Source: Mytilus galloprovincialis (taxonomy: Eukaryota; Mollusca; Bivalvia; Mytilida; Mytilidae). From it: a stretch of DNA of 64,000 nucleotides. The stretch spans positions 12,308,441 to 12,372,440 of the forward strand of contig NC_134838.1 in assembly GCF_965363235.1 (NCBI RefSeq), written 5' to 3'. Numbering within the stretch: the first letter of the stretch is position 1; each line of letters opens with the position of its first letter. A program made the translations under genes and the position numbers. Under the pieces are notes generated by a model that searched no databases, had not been told where the DNA came from, and saw only the letters and a program-made list of their open reading frames with translations. Below, one piece after another: positions 36,501 through 48,253 of this stretch.

Positions 36501-38873
36501 AGTAGTTTTCTCTGTGAATATGTAAACGAAACGAAATTTTTCAAGTTTCTGAAGAGACTAATAAAAATGTGTATGTTACTCATGGTGAAAATATTCTTTG
36601 CAATTTCAATAAGGATACTTCCTATCTACCCCTTGTAATCATGAAGAAGCAGATACACGAATGTTTGTCCGTATTCGGCATGATTATGAGAAGTGTAGTA
36701 CTGACACAGATATAATAATATCAAGAATTGCAGCAATCGCAAAACTAGTTAGAACACATTGTTGATAGGTTTTGGAAGGAATAAAGACTTTTGATGGCTT
36801 CCTGAACGTGACATATCAAATGCGTTTGGTCCTGTTGTAGCTGCCCTTCCTTTTGTCCATGCATTCAGTGGATATGACACTTTGTCGAATTGTCGTGGGA
36901 AAGGGAAGAGGTCACCTTGGCTAACAATGGAAGGTTTTCCAGATGTAAAGGACTTTTTTTTTGGCTTAAGGAGGTTCGAGGGTATAAAAATTTCAGAAAA
37001 AAATCAAACATTTGTTTTTCATTACAAATTTTATTTATTTCCTTTTGTAGTTGTTACTTTATCATATGGTACATAAATCATTCAAAACAATCAATTCGTG
37101 TTGGCCCCAGATGACTTTAAAAATGTATACATCATTGAAAAAGTTCCAAATTATCTCCCTTTGGTGGAAAAATGTTATTTTTTGGCTCTAAAATTGAAAT
37201 ATCTTTTTCAACTCATCGGTGACCTATCTTTTTTAATATAATTTCCATATAAGCTGTACTTAAACTAAATTATTGTAAAATTTTAGCGATTTCTGTAATA
37301 AATTTCTTTTTTTTATTTCGATATTACCTTTATTTCTCCTATTACTTCAACAGAAAAAAACACCTTTACAAAAATGTATGCTTCTTTCGAAGGCAGATTG
37401 TGAGCGCAAATGAACGGTGACCCCATTTTTTTATTTTATTTTTCTATTAACTATAAGATAAAGCTCATTTATAGAAAAATATAGAGAAATCCTATATAAA
37501 TGATTTAGACCCGCGAACCCCCTTAAGTATGAAGTGAGGCACGATGTGAATTGTTTGCCAGGAATAAGCGGTATTGTGAATCCATTTCGCCTACAAGAGG
37601 TTCTTTTCCAGAGCACATCAAAAGAGAAGTAAATCAAGAGGGAGTTGCTTGGGCTCAGCCTGATTCATGTTTTCGACAGGTAAATGTACCAAGTCATGAA
37701 CACTGGGGTTGGATGGAAGAAAAAATCAATGACAGTTGAATCCGAAATGGACTTCTTTGACTGCCGTTGCATCCTCGTGTCAGGAACTTTGAAATCCGGA
37801 GGCAAATATCCAGCTGTGTTTGTTACCGTAAATGCTACGGGTTGTTGTATAGGCAACTGTCAGATAATTATAAGACGAGCAACTTGTCTTTCTAACCAAA
37901 CTAGGCATTTTAACTTAACAAAGAGTGTTATTACTTTTTAAGTTGATGAAAATTATTAAAATATTTTCTACGTTTTTGCCTCCAATTTGGAACCGGAAAT
38001 CACTATTTTTCTTCATTTATGTGTTGTTTTGTCGTACTAAGGAACAGTTTTTAACGTTTTACCAAAACTTACATTGGATTATACCTATAACACATCTTTC
38101 AAGGGTTTACATCCCTTGTGAAATTGCTTGAAAGTATAAAAATCGAAATTTTTGACTTTTTTGCCGGCATTTTGAAACCTGAAGTCACCTAAAGTTTCAT
38201 TAATGTATTGTCTAGTCGTAATTTATGAACTGTTATTTGCTTTTTATCAAATCTAACATTGGATTTTACATATAACACACCTTTCAAAGGATTGACAAAT
38301 AATGGCTAATTTGTAATGACGCCATTTCCAAAATGTGTGGTGGCCATCTTGAAAAATTGATTTTTTTTTCTGGCCAGCAGCGGATTTTTTATAAGTATCA
38401 TTTAGTTAACCTTTATACCAAATTTCATGCTTGTATCACTATTTGCACAATTATGTCCACAATATCTCCCACTAATTCTGTGGATTTCATGAATAAATTC
38501 AAATGTGCAGAATTTGGAAGGAAACCAAATATCCACTTAATTCATTAACTGACAAAGGTGGTACATATAAAATAATGAATACACAGTACAATAATTATTA
38601 AACAATTTTTACAGGTATACCATGAAGCACTCAGGAAACAGTAAAGTAGTATATGCTATACTTTTATCCTACCCTGAAGATCCTGTTCTAAAGTTAGGAG
38701 CACCTCTCCCATCACAGACCACAGAAGTCACTATGCTGGGATATCCTAATAGTTTTAAATGGATCTCTGGACCAGGAGGTCAAGGTCTATACATCACTAT
38801 CCCTACAATCCCTTGGAATAGGCTGCCTTGTCAATGGGCCTGGGTGCTGAAAATAACAGAATTGGAAAACTAA
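27537..38873 (+). CDS. FUCA1: Tissue alpha-L-fucosidase 1 (GH29), complete, eight exons
   Basis: Exons: 27537-27895, 29621-29727, 30107-30237, 30661-30791, 31286-31383, 32796-32928, 33690-33860, 38615-38873. All are GT-AG and phases chain to 462 aa plus stop; human FUCA1 is 466. GH29 enzymes remove terminal alpha-L-fucose from glycoproteins and glycolipids, usually in lysosomes or secreted. Residues 1-22 are a signal peptide. Family blocks are intact: [21 protein letters not shown] (His128-His129), GLYHSLYEW, the nucleophile motif VVWSDGD (Asp221), TNDRWG, HKWENC (acid/base candidate Glu284), [18 protein letters not shown], then the C-terminal beta domain from about residue 375. A second ATG two codons after the first is also usable. 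All active-site residues I can check fit a working enzyme. Its tandem paralogue starts at 50324. Confidence 0.95.
28145..28520 (+). repeat. Dispersed repeat in fucosidase 1 intron 1
   Basis: Second copy of the repeat at 6465-6890, with ACACAAGGTTTATAACCAC, TAGTTTAGGAATTAGGG, CAATAACTTGTGTGTAAG and TTTAGGAATTAGGGGGG in the same order. It contains a run of G at about 28455-28470. Confidence 0.65.
28546..28604. repeat. Perfect 24-bp stem hairpin
   Basis: Arms 28546-28569 and 28581-28604 are exact complements (AAAGCAGTGTAAGGGAGG... and mirror) around an 11-nt loop. It is intronic in fucosidase 1, next to a dispersed repeat. Perfect pairing favours a foldback DNA element remnant over a microRNA precursor, which normally has bulges. 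Confidence 0.8.
30951..31197 (+). mobile_element. ATGCCCCAC...GTGGGGCAT MITE
   Basis: A 247-bp element with 9-bp inverted ends ATGCCCCAC and GTGGGGCAT, in fucosidase 1 intron 4. The 5' half matches 3451-3650. No coding sequence. Confidence 0.65.
31430..32795. other. Fucosidase 1 intron 5, repeat-like content
   Basis: Three (AT)n tracts (near 31440, 31840 and 32350) bracket two blocks: one with paired ACGTTTTTGTCCCCAATTGG / CCTCAAAAACGTCATC, the other a GGGCGATGGATCATAAAAAC-type block. Both look like dispersed repeats but have no second copy in this window. A CCAATGAGACAACT-family copy in reverse lies at 32385-32498. No coding exon was seen. Confidence 0.45.
32385..32498 (-). repeat. CCAATGAGACAACT repeat family, reverse copy
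   Basis: Reverse complement of the 15251-15424 block order (GGGCTTTGCTCATTGTTGAA, GGTGACCTATAGTTG, AGTTGTCTCATT, ATCATACCATATCTTCTT). Intronic in fucosidase 1. Confidence 0.65.
33947..34144. mobile_element. MITE with ACTGTGGATTCATT ends
   Basis: A 198-bp segment opening ACTGTGGATTCATT and closing with the exact complement AATGAATCCACAGT. Internal arms also pair loosely (CAATTTTCATGGATTTT against ACGAAAATTG). The target duplication is unclear. It lies in fucosidase 1 intron 7. Confidence 0.65.
34360..38480. mobile_element. Large TIR element with decayed coding remnants (fucosidase 1 intron 7)
   Basis: Long imperfect inverted ends (about 190 bp; left about 34370-34560, right about 38290-38485) share TGATACAAGCATGAAA, CTGCTGGCC and TTTCAAGATGGCCACC. 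Remnant coding blocks read left to right: one containing [12 protein letters not shown] and [12 protein letters not shown] (34907-35200), one with HEEADTRMF (about 36640) and one with [10 protein letters not shown] (about 36858). I recall the same blocks in uncharacterised repeat-encoded proteins of cnidarians, molluscs and fish; the family is unnamed to me. The element is clearly broken in many places and old. It also carries a later TTAA-flanked insertion at 36970-37522. The outer limits are uncertain by tens of bases. Confidence 0.7.
36970..37522. mobile_element. TTAA-flanked MITE nested in the TIR element
   Basis: Inverted ends GGAGGTTCGAGGGT and ACCCGCGAACCCCC (two mismatches) directly flanked by TTAA on both sides (36966-36969 and 37523-37526). 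553 bp, non-coding. A TTAA target suggests piggyBac-type mobilisation. Confidence 0.75.
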
Positions 38874-39468
38874 TATCTGGCTCTAGATAGAAGATACCTC
38901 AAATTTAAGTGCAATGATGGACAATCACATACTTTTGCAATTTTTGTATTTTATAGAATCTCATGTTTTTAAATTTATTCATGAGGAAATTATTTAATGA
39001 AATGGTCTTTTTCTACATTTATAAGCAGAAAGTTATAAATACAGATCGATAAAGAAATTAGGTTTTGTTGAGCTTTTAGGTTGAAATTTAATCACAAGCT
39101 AGAACTTTGGTTATTCATTGAAGATATTATAATGTTTACTTTTTCTTTTGTGAATTTGCCATTTATATTTGGTCATGATTTCAAATTTAAAGTGAATGCT
39201 TAAAGTTCTGAGAGCATTAATTTATGAGATTATTTGATATTTTCCCAATGTATTGCCTATGCATATGAATTTATCATTTTTGGCATTAAGCACTTATTCT
39301 ATAGAAGATTTCACTTTAATCAGTAGATTTAAGAGCTTTTTTCCGTCCTTTTCTTAACATTGAGAAAAACTATAAAAATGATCTGTTTATGTAGTGTTTA
39401 TTCAAAATATTCAAAGAGACAAATTTATGTAAATTTTGATTATCTAACTTTTATTACAGAGAATTCTT

Positions 39469-39474
39469 AATAAA
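39469..39474 (+). terminator. Candidate poly(A) signal of fucosidase 1
   Basis: AATAAA about 600 bases past the stop. Another AATAAA at 39899-39904 lies beyond a small MITE. The sequence alone does not decide between them. Confidence 0.4.
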
Positions 39475-39551
39475 ATATTTGAAAGTACAGTTATAGGTTA
39501 CACTCTTACATTCCATATATTTTTCTATGCATTATTTGATATTTATTGTTA

Positions 39552-39838
39552 GGGAGCTACCATTTGATTTTTATGGGGGGGCTAGGATGAAATTTGAAAA
39601 AAATTGGCAGGACAGGAGTTTTGAGTAAAAAAAAAAAGGCAGGATGAGCAACTTGGTAAAAAAAAAAAGGCAGGATGACAATTTGTGTAAAAAAAAGTCA
39701 GGATAAACTAGTAAAAAAAAAGGCAGGACCAAATAGAGTAAAAAATAAAAAGGCAGGACAGGGATTACAACTAAAAAAAAAAGCAGGGCACAATTTTTCA
39801 TCCTAGCCCCCCCCCATAAAAATCAAATGGTAGCTCCC
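39552..39838. mobile_element. 287-bp MITE with GGGAGCTACCATTTGATTT ends
   Basis: Near-perfect inverted ends of about 36 bp (GGGAGCTACCATTTGATTT... with a run of G before CTAGGATGAAA). Flanks TTA (39549-39551 and 39839-39841) are a 3-bp target duplication of the PIF/Harbinger type (TWA). The middle is eight or so short units of AAAAAAAGGCAGGA(C/T). Confidence 0.85.
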
Positions 39839-40383
39839 TTATATGGTTGTAGTTTGATATATTTTTTTACTTTTCTCTTTGTAAACCTTTTGATACAAAA
39901 TAAATGAAATGAAACCTTGTATTATGCCAATTAATCATCATGGTGTTGACTGCTCAACTATAATACTTTTTCTGACGTGGTTTTGTTTATTTTCATGGTT
40001 TCTAATTTTTTGTGAATTAAAGAAAATTGATATCCCACTCATAATACTGAATCTGCAGTAACTTGTCCATAACTTTCTTAGATTCAAGACGATTTAGGGC
40101 TTGCTATATTGTTTAAGACACCTGTTTATTGGTACTAGAAAAGTAGTGTATAAATTAATAGAATCTATCAAAGATTGACTTATCAACATCAAAATACTAA
40201 AAAAATATAAGAAGTCCTTTACACTCATGCTCAAATACTTAGATTGAACTAAGAGTTCAATTGGATGAGTGAAAAGAATTCTGCAGGTTGCTTACTAATT
40301 TTTGTCTGGCCTTGAAGGAGTCAAAAAGCGAGCCATAGGTATGCGGTTTCCGGCGTGGGCGACGGCGACGTCAACAATATATT

Positions 40384-40710
40384 AGTTTGTGATTAGGTCT
40401 AGTTTATGGTGAACCACAAGTGGTAGGTCAATCATATTTGGTATCCAGTTGTATAAGCATTGGCACATCTTATTTCCATGGAGATTATATGGCCCTGTCC
40501 CTTCAGTCATGGTCTATTGACTTCGAAACTTTTGCTTATTTTACATGTATTAGTTTGTGCTTAGGTCAGTTTATGGGAAACCACAAGTGGTAGATCAATG
40601 ATATTTGGTATGTAGTTGTGTAAGCATCGGCATATCTCATTTCCATGGAGATCATTTGGCTCCGCCCCCTTAGTCATGGTCTATTGACTTTGAAAATTTT
40701 TCACCTATAT
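40384..40710 (+). repeat. Two-unit tandem repeat, 165-bp period
   Basis: TTAGTTTGTG(A/C)TTAGGTC...CCACAAGTGGTAG...CATTTCCATGGAGAT...GTCATGGTCTATTGACTT occurs twice, unit starts at about 40384 and 40549. Divergence between units is moderate. Confidence 0.8.
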
Positions 40711-41609
40711 ATAAGAGTTATTTGAGCGCTTTTATATACGAACCGACCGTGCGAGGGCTGTATAGCCAGTCAAGGTCGTTAAACACTTCCATATATATTT
40801 ATATACGATGATCATACGTTACTGCAAGAATGTAGCTGAATTAGATCAGTGGAAAATATTAATAACAAAAAAAAACACGAAACACCTGCTTTATCCTGCT
40901 ATCAGCCAATTATTGTATATAAAATAACAAATTGAAAAATAAATTTTGTTTATTCTCTCTTGTACAAATAAAGTCTCTTGTTACTCCAACGGTAATGAGA
41001 ATATTTCCATTTCTGCCGTGACAGTTCAAAGTGGGGTCCACATCGCGGTCTGCGTTTAAATTTCTTTGAAAAATGTATAAAATCAGAGACTTGGGTTTAA
41101 AAACTAAACCATAAAGCGCCAGTTATAAATTGTAGGATACATGTAAAACAAGAAATGTACATTGTTGGAAATACTAAATGTATGTTTAATCGCTATAAGA
41201 AAGAAGAGAAAACCTTGGCAAGAGTTGTTTTTTGTTCTGTTTCTAAAAAAGTTTGATTTTAACAGGTAAATGTAATTACAGGTGACCAGATTATCGAAGC
41301 TTTACTTGCTATATTGCTAATTTATGGCAGAAGTTTAATTTCTATATTAACTGCACCCAATAAATGTTGATTATAACCATGATAACAGGAAAACAGTAGT
41401 AAAAGTTTTTTTTATGACTGCTCAAACCTGAGACTAGTCTACTATGTGTTATAGTAGTCTCAGTTCAAACCAATAAATTAATTCACGCATGAAAAAGAAA
41501 TTGAAAGATTTATATTCTTACGGTTGTTGTTTCATCTTTTTTTCTAATCTTTTATTCTTATAACCAATTTTTACTTGAAAACATGCATATTTAACACGAA
41601 TGTAGGACA

Positions 41610-41775
41610 GATAATATGAATATATGTATAATAATATGAATATACATGTATGTTTTAAAAAGTAAATATTTCAAGATATTTATCTTATGTATTCAAACAA
41701 TTGTCAACAAATTAATTGTTACTTTTTGTCCTGTGACTATTTGTCCTATAAAATTTGTGACTTTCTGTCCATGTA
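41610..41775 (+). repeat. Reverse copy of the GGACAAAAAGTCACA repeat
   Basis: AAATATTTCAAGATATTT, TTGTCAACAAATTA, TTTTTGTCCTGTGACTATTT and TTTGTGACTTTCTGTCC follow the reverse-complement order of 20070-20240. Confidence 0.6.
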
Positions 41776-42110
41776 CCTTAAACAATCCGGTGATAAGAAA
41801 ACTGTTTCTTTGATTAGATTTAAAAACGGACGCCCAACTTTGGCACAGCTTTATGTAGGTAGAATGAAGACCAAGTGGGAAGCTAGTTGAAAACCAGCAA
41901 CAGCTAATTAACAAAAAATCATGTGTCTAAGTTGAGGTTTATTCTAGCATTTGTTGATACATGTAGAAGTCAAATGATCTGAACGAAAGTTCTAGCTTTA
42001 TTTTCTATATAAAGGGGGGATATGATGACATTCAATTATATCAAATAATCCATTCACTAATGCTGATAGACTAGTTTATACATGATGTTTGATAATTATA
42101 GATAAAAAAA

Positions 42111-42296
42111 AGAAGCTGTGGTATGATTGCCAATGAGACAACTGTCCACAAGAGACTAAACGACACAGAAATTAACAACTATAGGTCACCGTACGGCATT
42201 CAACAATGAGCCAAGCCTATACCCCATAGTCAGCTATAAAAGGCCCCGAAATGACAATGTAAAACAATTCAAACGAGAAAACTAACGCCCTTATTC
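42111..42296 (+). repeat. CCAATGAGACAACT repeat family copy
   Basis: AAGAAGCTGTGGTATGATTG, CCAATGAGACAACTGTCC, CAACTATAGGTCACCGTA, AACAATGAGCCAAGCC, GAAAACTAACGCCC. Same order and strand as 15251-15424. Confidence 0.7.
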
Positions 42297-42301
42297 ATAT
42301 A

Positions 42302-42475
42302 AACAAGAGTGCACACGCTGAAATGTCTCGCCTTCTATTACAATTGTCACATAAACTTAACATTAACCAAGAAAACTAAACATAGACCAATGAACCATGA
42401 ACATGAGGTCAAGGTCAGATGAACCATGCAGGCAGGCATGTACAGCTAACAATTCTTCCATACAACACATATATA
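42302..42475 (-). repeat. ACAAGAGTGCACAC end of a core-unit family
   Basis: Starts AACAAGAGTGCACACGCTGA and carries GAGGTCAAGGTCAGATGA and GCAGGCAGGCATGTACA, the reverse complement of core motifs in 8815-10720. The same terminus, inverted, appears near 48868-48902. Confidence 0.6.
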
Positions 42476-42539
42476 TATAGGGAAATAAATTATGAGACAA
42501 TTGCCTGTGGAGACATATAATACAATTATGTATACTGCA

Positions 42540-44115
<1,576 letters not shown>

Positions 44116-44400
44116 AAGTTTAAATGTTTACAATGGTCACACTGGTACGGAATCGTTTGAATACTTCGATGTGACAGTGTAGTGAACTATGATAGTAAAT
44201 GCTTGAGTCTCAGACGGTGCTGGTATGTTTTTATAATATTTGATCTTTCATGTTCTTTAAAAGGTTAATATTTGTTTGCAGGATACATTTACTAGCTTAA
44301 TTGGAGTAATGGTCACTTTAATTTTTGCCAGTGGTCACTTCTGTTATTGTTTAATTCTTCATATTACAATTTGTTCAAATGTCACATGTATGATAGGCAA

Positions 44401-45377
44401 AGATGATTGCAAAACAAAATGTATAGAATATCAATGAAGTTCTCATTTGTCTGTATGTGATACTATGTTGTTTATGTCTCAGGCTTTTTTCTCTCTTTTA
44501 GTTTTGAAATAAGTTTCGTCTTTTTTCAGACCTTATCTCAGTTATTTAGCTTCGAGATAAATAAATTGCTCTTGTTGATAAATGTAATTATATCTGGGAC
44601 TATGAGACTATGTTAGTATAATAGTCTCAAATTATATTGAGGTATGCCGGTTTTGATTAAAAAAAACCTTCCCGTTAGTTCTAAAAATGTGGACAAAAAT
44701 CTCATTTATATTTGATGCAAAGACTTTTATATTCATATTCAATAAACAATCTGATGACAAACTGAGGAAAGACACTTAGGTAAGACATTTTTATTTGAGT
44801 AGATATTAACAAGTTAGAACTGGTGTTAATGGGAAGAGTCTGAGTCATATTGTCACTATTATTTTCCATATATAGTTTTCATTGTGTAAAACAGAAGTCA
44901 TTTTATTTTGGTTCGATTATAGGTATACTGATCCACTAATTAGTACCAGATCAGACAGAGGTACATACTTAAAACAAAACAACACGTAACATATTTCGGT
45001 TATTTTGGTATCAAATGAAAGCCTACGAACTTGGGATAGCCGAAGAACCCTTGTTGAAAGCTTCTTTTGAAAAAAAAACTTGAAATAGGAGAGCATATTT
45101 GCACTGATGCTCAAATGTCAACTATCGGTTTTTGTAATCCAAAACCAGTACGCTCTAATCAGCTAATATGCTGCATTTTCCGCACATGTCAAAATAAGGT
45201 ATAGTTTCGACATGGAAATACTTTATTTGATATTAAGTCAAAATATCACACGGTGTAATATAAAAAGCAAGAAGTTGCATGTGTAGTGATACCAGAGACA
45301 TATTATACAACCAGAGACATACACAGACACTTGTCTCATTGTTTTCCCTATATACCTTAATATAACAGTGTTAATAT
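44401..45377. other. Spacer between the two zinc-finger duplication units
   Basis: No gene was seen. Contains TGAGACTATG...ATAGTCTCA near 44600-44632 (inverted pair), and at about 45332-45400 an inverted repeat CTTGTCTCATTGTTTTCCC...GGGGAAACAAATTCTGAGA crossing the right unit border. Confidence 0.5.
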
Positions 45378-45419
45378 ATAGGGGAAACAAATTCTGAGAC
45401 AAGTTCATGTGGAGACATA

Positions 45420-46115
45420 TAATACAATTGTATACTGCAACTAGTTACCTGAATGTGTAATCATGTGAATCTGTTAAGTACCATGCTGACTGAATCCTTT
45501 ACAACATACATCATAGACACGGGGTTTATCACCTGTATGTGTTCTCAAGTGAATCTGTAAACTACCATGCTGACTAAACCCTTTACCACATACATCATTC
45601 ACATGGGGTTAATCACCTGTATGTGTTCTCGTGTGACTCTGTAAACCACCATACTGACTGAATCCTTTACCACATACACCAAGGACACGGGGTTGATCAC
45701 CTGAATGTGTTCTCAAGTGAATCTGTAAACTACCATGCATACTAAATCCTTTACCACATACATCACAGACATGAGGTTTATCATCTGCATGTGTTCTCGT
45801 ATGACTCCAGTCTGTAAACTACCATGCTGATCGAATTATTTACCACATAAACGCAGACATGGGAATTATCATCTGCATGTATTCTCGTGTAAATCTGTAA
45901 ACTACCATGCAGACTTAATCCTTTACCACATACATCACATACATGAGGTTTTCACCTGCATGTATTCTCGTGTGAATCTGTAAACTACCATTCTGACTTA
46001 ACCCTTTACCAAATACATCACCTTCACGGAGTTAATCACATGTTGTGTTCTCATGTGAATCTTTTAAACTACCATGCTGACTAAACCCATTCCCACATAC
46101 ATCACATTCACGGAG
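45420..46115 (-). pseudogene. Decayed finger units downstream of the zinc-finger gene stop
   Basis: About eight further 84-bp finger units continue in register after the TAA of the 46116-47492 gene, with scattered indels and substitutions (for instance ACTCCGTGAA replacing the usual linker). They show the ancestral gene encoded a longer array and was shortened by a new stop. Confidence 0.75.
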
Positions 46116-47492
46116 TTAATTACCTGTATGTGTTTTCGTGTGAATTTGTAAAACATTACTCCGACTAAATCCTTTGCCACATACATCACATACATAAGGT
46201 TTATCACCTGTATGTGTTCTCATGTGAATCTGTAAACTACTATACCGATTAAATTCTTTACCACATACACCACAGTCATGAATGTTATCGCCTGTATGTG
46301 TTTTCATATGAAGCTTTAAATTATAATGCTGAATAAACCCTTTACCACATACATCACAGCCATGAGGTTTATCCCCAGTATGTATTTTAATGTGTTTCTT
46401 TAACTCACGAGGTTCAATAAATGCTTTACCACATACATCACATGCATGGGGTTTGTCACCTGTATGTCTTCGAATATGACTCTGCAAATTACTAAGATGA
46501 CTAAAATGTTTGCCACATACATCACATTCATAGGGTTTATCACCTGTATGTGTTTTCATGTGAACCCGTAAATGATATTGCCTACTAAACCCTTTATCAC
46601 ATACATCACATGCATGGGGTGTATCAACTGTATGTGTTCTCATGTGAATCTGTAAACCACCATCATGTCTAAATCCTTTACCACATACATCACATACATG
46701 AGTTGTACCACCTGTATGTGTTTTCATGTGACTCTGTAAACCACTATTCTGACTAAAACTTTTACCACATACATCACATGTATGGGGTTTATCACCTGTA
46801 TGTGTTCTCATGTGAATCTGTAAACTACCATTCTGACTGAATCCTTTACCACATACATCACATGCATAGGGTTTATCACCCGTGTGCGTTCTAATGTGCA
46901 TCTGTAAACCACCATTCTGACTAAACCCTTTACCACATACATCACATGCATGGGGTTTATCACCTGTATGTGTACTCATGTGACTCTGTAAACCACCATT
47001 CTGACTAAACCCTTTACCACATACATCACATGTATGGGGTTTATCACCTGTATGTGTTTTCATGTGACTCTGTAAACCACTATTCTGACTAAAACTTTTA
47101 CCACATACATCACATGCATAGGGTTTATCACCCGTGTGCGTTCTAATGTGCATCTGTAAACCACCATTCTGACTAAACCCTTTACCACATACATCACATG
47201 CATAGGGTTTATCACCCGTGTGCGTTCTAATGTGCATCTGTAAACCACCATTCTTACTAAACCCTTTACCACATATATCACATACATGACGGTTTCCATC
47301 AGCGTGTGTTCTAGCATGTTTCTTCAAGTCTACACCTTTACTAAATTCTCTTGCACTTAAATCACATTTATGCAGTGTATTACCAGTCTGTGTTCTTGTG
47401 TCACTGTGTCTTAGTAAGGTATCGTTAGGTGTGACTAAATCCTCAACCTCATGCATCATATCAATAGGTATTTTTCTCAAGTTTAAACGCAT
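46116..47492 (-). CDS. Poly-C2H2 zinc-finger protein, 14 intact fingers
   Basis: A 458-residue frame from ATG 47492 to TAA. Residues 1-60 have no known domain (no KRAB, BTB or ZAD seen). A degenerate finger ([10 protein letters not shown], second Cys lost) is followed by 14 canonical C-x2-C-x12-H-x3-H fingers joined by TGDKP linkers, typical of DNA-binding transcription factors in the nucleus. Fingers 1-8 are nearly identical ([11 protein letters not shown] type, contact residues Q,G,G,M), fingers 9-14 are varied. No specific orthologue is recognisable; the array looks lineage-specific. The frame stays open upstream of the ATG for at least 20 codons, as in the paralogue, so an upstream exon or start is possible. 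The array ends abruptly after TGN-stop, with decayed fingers beyond. Confidence 0.85.
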   Translation of the reverse strand: MRLNLRKIPIDMMHEVEDLVTPNDTLLRHSDTRTQTGNTLHKCDLSAREFSKGVDLKKHARTHADGNRHVCDICGKGFSKNGGLQMHIRTHTGDKPYACDVCGKGFSQNGGLQMHIRTHTGDKPYACDVCGKSFSQNSGLQSHMKTHTGDKPHTCDVCGKGFSQNGGLQSHMSTHTGDKPHACDVCGKGFSQNGGLQMHIRTHTGDKPYACDVCGKGFSQNGSLQIHMRTHTGDKPHTCDVCGKSFSQNSGLQSHMKTHTGGTTHVCDVCGKGFRHDGGLQIHMRTHTVDTPHACDVCDKGFSRQYHLRVHMKTHTGDKPYECDVCGKHFSHLSNLQSHIRRHTGDKPHACDVCGKAFIEPRELKKHIKIHTGDKPHGCDVCGKGFIQHYNLKLHMKTHTGDNIHDCGVCGKEFNRYSSLQIHMRTHTGDKPYVCDVCGKGFSRSNVLQIHTKTHTGN

Positions 47493-47940
47493 GAGAAGTG
47501 AAATAAAATAATATCGTTTTACGAGAAATACAAAAACTCGAATGATCGAAAGTTCAAATGTTTACAATGGTCACAATGGTCCGGGATCTTTTAAATACTT
47601 CGATGTCAACGTGTTGTGAAATATGGTAGTAATGCTTGATTCTCAGGCGTTGTTAGTATGTTATTATATAAACATTTGATCTTTCATGTTCTTTAAAGGG
47701 TTAATATTTGTCTGCAGGATACATTTACTAGCTTAATTGGAGTAATGGTCACTTTAATTTTTGCCAATGGTCACTTCTGTTATTGTTTAATTCTTCATAT
47801 GTGAAACAATTTGTCCAAATGTCATATGAATGATTGTCAAAGATGATTGTAAATAAATTGTATATATATTATTTATAAAATGAGGTTCTCATTTGTTTTT
47901 TTTTATGTAATAATATATGTTGTTGTGTATGTCTAAAGTA

Positions 47941-48253
47941 TGGAAAGCCACAGTGAACCCCCCGATTATTATTTTTTTTCCTTTAAAAATACATGGATAC
48001 AAATAAATCTTCGGCTTTTATAATCCCGCCGATTATTATAAATTCTAAAATCTTCGGCTTTTCAAAATCTACGGCTTTTCAAAATCTTCGTCTTTTCAAA
48101 ATCCTCGGCTTTTCGAAATTTTCGGCTTTTGAAAAGCCGAAGATTTTAGTATTTATGATAATCGGCGGGATTATAAAAGCAGAAGATTTACTTGTATCCA
48201 TGTATTTTTAAAGGAAAAATAATAATAATCGGGGCGTTCACTGTGGCTTTCCA
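47941..48253. mobile_element. Hairpin MITE with TGGAAAGCCACAGTGAAC ends
   Basis: 313 bp, arms of about 125 bp pairing almost throughout (TGGAAAGCCACAGTGAAC at the left, complement at the right), flanked by TA. The left arm contains five tandem TCTTCGGCTTTTCAAAA units. The 72-codon frame 47993-48211 is a product of this hairpin. TA target suggests Tc1/mariner-type mobilisation. Confidence 0.9.

Larger units (their letters stand above)
39905..42110. other. Intergenic region between fucosidase 1 and the zinc-finger duplication
   Basis: No gene was seen. It contains a two-unit tandem repeat (40384-40710), the reverse copy of the GGACAAAAAGTCACA repeat (41610-41775) and a short inverted pair TGAGACTA...TAGTCTCA at about 41430-41462. 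The remainder is AT-rich without recognisable structure. Confidence 0.5.
45378..47830 (-). repeat. Segmental duplication, right unit (zinc-finger locus)
   Basis: Partner of 42478-44400. Direct orientation, both on the minus strand, spaced by about 1 kb. The shared 5' flank of about 320 bp next to the start codon implies that the promoter was duplicated with the gene. Confidence 0.85.

Noticed and set aside
47060-47317. 85-codon repetitive open frame on the minus strand
   Set aside because: Out-of-frame reading of the finger repeats of the 46116-47492 gene.
45420-47320. CRISPR-like regular repeats
   Set aside because: The 84-bp period is the coding unit of C2H2 fingers; there are no unique spacers.
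47993-48211. 72-codon open frame
   Set aside because: Lies wholly inside the hairpin MITE and translates its direct repeats.
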